Origin: Coprococcus sp.
GTDB taxonomy: Bacteria; Bacillota; Clostridia; Lachnospirales; Lachnospiraceae
Assembly: GCA_016296785.1 (NCBI GenBank)
Contig: JAEDHX010000039.1
Location: 1-16,617 of the forward strand
Length of the DNA: 16,617 nucleotides
Direction: 5' to 3'
The translations under genes and the position numbers were made by a program. Under the pieces are notes generated by a model, which was given only the letters and a program-made list of their open reading frames with translations, was not told the DNA's origin and ran no database searches. Shown here piece by piece: positions 15,004 to 16,617 of the stretch. The number at the start of each line of letters is the position of its first letter. Within the stretch, counting starts at the first letter, position 1.

Positions 15004-16617
15004 ATGGATGAAACGATTGAAGAATTATATTCAAAATATACAAGCAGTATAGAAGAAGCTTTAGCAGACGACAGGTACTTTCAGTATCTCTTTGAGATGA
15101 TTCAGGCCAGTGAGAATACACTTCACCAGACGAACAGAGTACTGCACAAGGTGGTTGATGAAAGCTGGCTTACTGTTGTTGAGGATGGAATCGAGGCTAT
15201 CTTTAATATTGTTGATAAACCAAGACGATTTATTACAACAAGTGAAGAGATTGTTCCGGTTGAGCTTGCTAAGAAGATTACGGCTGACAGTGTACGTCAC
15301 CTTAGCCAGAATACGCAGTTTATTGCGACAAATGCAGCCGGTGAAATGCATCCTACAAAGATTTTAAATGTTACAACTGAGGAAAGCTATGATTTGTATG
15401 AGAATAGATTTGTTTATCATCTTATACAGAGATTGTTCTCTTTTGTAGACAAACGTACAGATGTAATCTTCTGGGCTACCGGCGATGAGACCTGCAATAT
15501 TATGAGCATGGAGAGCAAGGTCGATGATGCCTATGAGGAGATTACATATAAGGTTGAGATGATGGTCAAGAATAAGCAGAGTCTTGTTGAAAACGACTCT
15601 GATAACATGAGCGTGTTCAAGAGAATTGACCGTGTAAGACGTATGTCAAGGGTACTGCGTTCAAGCTCCTTCTGTGAGATTATGAATGGATGTGCCAAGG
15701 TATATAGTCCTATCCAGAGAACGAACCTTATGATGAAGGACCCTGACTACCGCAGATGTTATAAGCTGTGGCAGTTTATAGAAAGCTATGATGAGGTCGG
15801 TTACAGTATCGAAGCACAGGATTCTGCAATGGAATTCGATGAAGAGTATCTGTTACAGATGTACATCAATATGATTAACAATTATACTGTATTTAAGAGC
15901 CTTCTTGAATCTGACCCAAGAAAGATGTGGGAGATTGAAGTAGAAAAGAAGGAGCCTGTTAAGCCTAAGTTTATTAAGGAAATTAAGGAAGAGATAGTTG
16001 ATTGCCCTGATTTACCTGACGTAGAGATTCGAAAGGTATTTGTTGAGGAAGTAACGCAGGCACAGCTCGATGCTGAGGCAGCTCTTGAGGAAGAAAAGCA
16101 ACGAAGCGCAGATCTTGAGCAGACAATATCTCAGATGGAATATAGCCTTTCTGATATGCAGTGGCAGATGGATTCCCTTAATGAACAGATGCTTCAGCTT
16201 TCAGAGATGAATCAGCAGGCAGAAGAGGATAAGGCTGCCCTGATGGCTCAGATTGAAGAATTAAAGGCGGATGCAGAAGCAAGAGTTGCAGCAGCTAAGG
16301 CTGAGGCTGAGGCTAAGATTGCAGAAGCTAATGCAGAGGCAGAAGATAGAGTTGTGGCTGCTAAGGCTGAAGCGGAGGATAGAGTTGCTCAGATTACGGC
16401 AGAGGCAGAGAATAAGGTTGCAGAGGCTTATGCGGATGCAGAGGCTAAGGTAGAAGCGGCTAATGTGGATGCAGAAGCAAGAGTTGCAGCTGCTAAGGCT
16501 GAAGCGGATGCTAAGGTAGATGCAGCTAATGCAGATGCAGAGGATAGAGTTGCAGCAGCTAATGCGGATGCAGAAGCAAGAGTAGAGGCAGCAAGAGTTG
16601 ATGCAGATAATAAGGTT
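15004..16617 (+). CDS. DUF2357-like protein with long hendecad coiled coil, 3'-truncated by the window
   Basis: ATG 15004 lies 18 nt after the ATPase gene, behind a TAGGAGA site. The frame is open to the last base (538 codons), so the C-terminus is missing. Residues about 20-150 resemble DUF2357: PRRFI, a HPTKILNV strand and the characteristic YENRFVYHLIQRL block (132-144). Residues 205-265 match the next conserved part, with SRVLRSSSF and the MKDPDYRRCYKLWQFI helix (244-259). DUF2357 proteins are commonly encoded beside McrB-like ATPases and usually continue into a PD-(D/E)XK nuclease domain. Here residues 270-350 show no such catalytic pattern that I can see, and from about 353 the protein becomes a coiled coil: first a mixed region with QWQMDSLNEQMLQL, then from 422 an 11-residue Ala/Glu/Asp repeat. 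Family assignment is by remembered motif pattern, not a search. A nuclease domain beyond the window cannot be excluded. Confidence 0.72.
   Translation, partial: MDETIEELYSKYTSSIEEALADDRYFQYLFEMIQASENTLHQTNRVLHKVVDESWLTVVEDGIEAIFNIVDKPRRFITTSEEIVPVELAKKITADSVRHLSQNTQFIATNAAGEMHPTKILNVTTEESYDLYENRFVYHLIQRLFSFVDKRTDVIFWATGDETCNIMSMESKVDDAYEEITYKVEMMVKNKQSLVENDSDNMSVFKRIDRVRRMSRVLRSSSFCEIMNGCAKVYSPIQRTNLMMKDPDYRRCYKLWQFIESYDEVGYSIEAQDSAMEFDEEYLLQMYINMINNYTVFKSLLESDPRKMWEIEVEKKEPVKPKFIKEIKEEIVDCPDLPDVEIRKVFVEEVTQAQLDAEAALEEEKQRSADLEQTISQMEYSLSDMQWQMDSLNEQMLQLSEMNQQAEEDKAALMAQIEELKADAEARVAAAKAEAEAKIAEANAEAEDRVVAAKAEAEDRVAQITAEAENKVAEAYADAEAKVEAANVDAEARVAAAKAEADAKVDAANADAEDRVAAANADAEARVEAARVDADNKV
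16267..16617 (+). repeat. 33-bp tandem repeat array coding an 11-residue coiled-coil repeat
   Basis: From 16267 to the window end the gene consists of ten full units plus a 21-bp partial unit, each 33 bp. The protein consensus is A-[DE]-A-[DE]-x-[RK]-V-x-A-A-[NK]. Val or Ile at position 7 is invariant, with Ala at positions 1, 3 and usually 9-10. Exact 11-residue register without insertions indicates a hendecad coiled coil, which winds with little or right-handed supertwist, unlike the heptads of the peptidase tail. Units differ at the nucleotide level by several bases, so the array is not freshly expanded. It continues beyond the window. Confidence 0.85.

Noticed and set aside
13357..16617. 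Canonical McrBC-type restriction system
   Set aside because: No DNA-recognition domain is visible on the ATPase, which is membrane-anchored, and no nuclease motif is visible in the partner within this window. It remains possible if a nuclease domain lies past 16617.
16267..16617. CRISPR or non-coding satellite array
   Set aside because: The 33-bp units are head-to-tail without spacers and keep one open frame with a conserved coiled-coil consensus, so they are coding repeats.

Overview
The window reads as one continuous plus-strand gene cluster from a low-GC Gram-positive anaerobe, most probably a clostridial lineage such as Lachnospiraceae. That placement is inferred from AT-rich coding sequence, strong AGGAGG-type ribosome binding sites and the protein families present; no 16S or other taxonomic marker is in the window. 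Ten genes are packed head to tail with gaps of about 5-77 nt or a 4-nt overlap. No tRNA, rRNA, insertion sequence, CRISPR array or convincing internal terminator was seen, and no gene-free stretch exceeds 80 nt. Both edges cut a gene: the first frame is open through base 1 and the last is open through base 16617.

Layout. Positions 1-6956 hold the 3' part (at least 2317 residues) of a giant secreted, repeat-rich protein with two clusters of GLUG-like glycine motifs, the hallmark of a right-handed beta-helix surface protein. Positions 7027-12589 hold six consecutive genes for small exported proteins (about 250-380 residues). Each has a charged cytoplasmic n-region, one hydrophobic segment and a junction ending in Ala followed by Trp-Phe, Trp-Tyr or similar, as in substrates of the SipW-type signal peptidase (TasA/CalY class fibre proteins). 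The last four form a clear paralogous family with a shared C-terminal EG-C/T-DxxC motif. Positions 12626-13351 encode the matching ER-type (Ser-His-Asp) signal peptidase of the SipW class, with an unusual cytoplasmic coiled-coil tail.

Positions 13357-14985 encode a membrane-anchored AAA+ ATPase with the full McrB-type motif set but no McrB DNA-recognition domain. Positions 15004-16617 encode a DUF2357-like protein, the family that normally partners McrB-like ATPases as a nuclease. Here the region where a nuclease domain would be expected is followed instead by a long 11-residue-periodic alanine-rich coiled coil that runs off the window.

Working model (inference): the signal peptidase matures the six small subunits, which assemble into an extracellular fibre or sheath together with the giant beta-helix protein. 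The membrane AAA+ ATPase and its coiled-coil partner act on the cytoplasmic face, perhaps powering or gating assembly, perhaps docking through the coiled-coil tail of the peptidase. A TasA-like fibre operon carrying a McrB/DUF2357-type pair as apparent envelope machinery is the most unusual thing in this window. Gene C (9010-9954) has no usable AUG/GUG/UUG start that preserves its signal peptide, which points to AUU initiation or a one-base frameshift.
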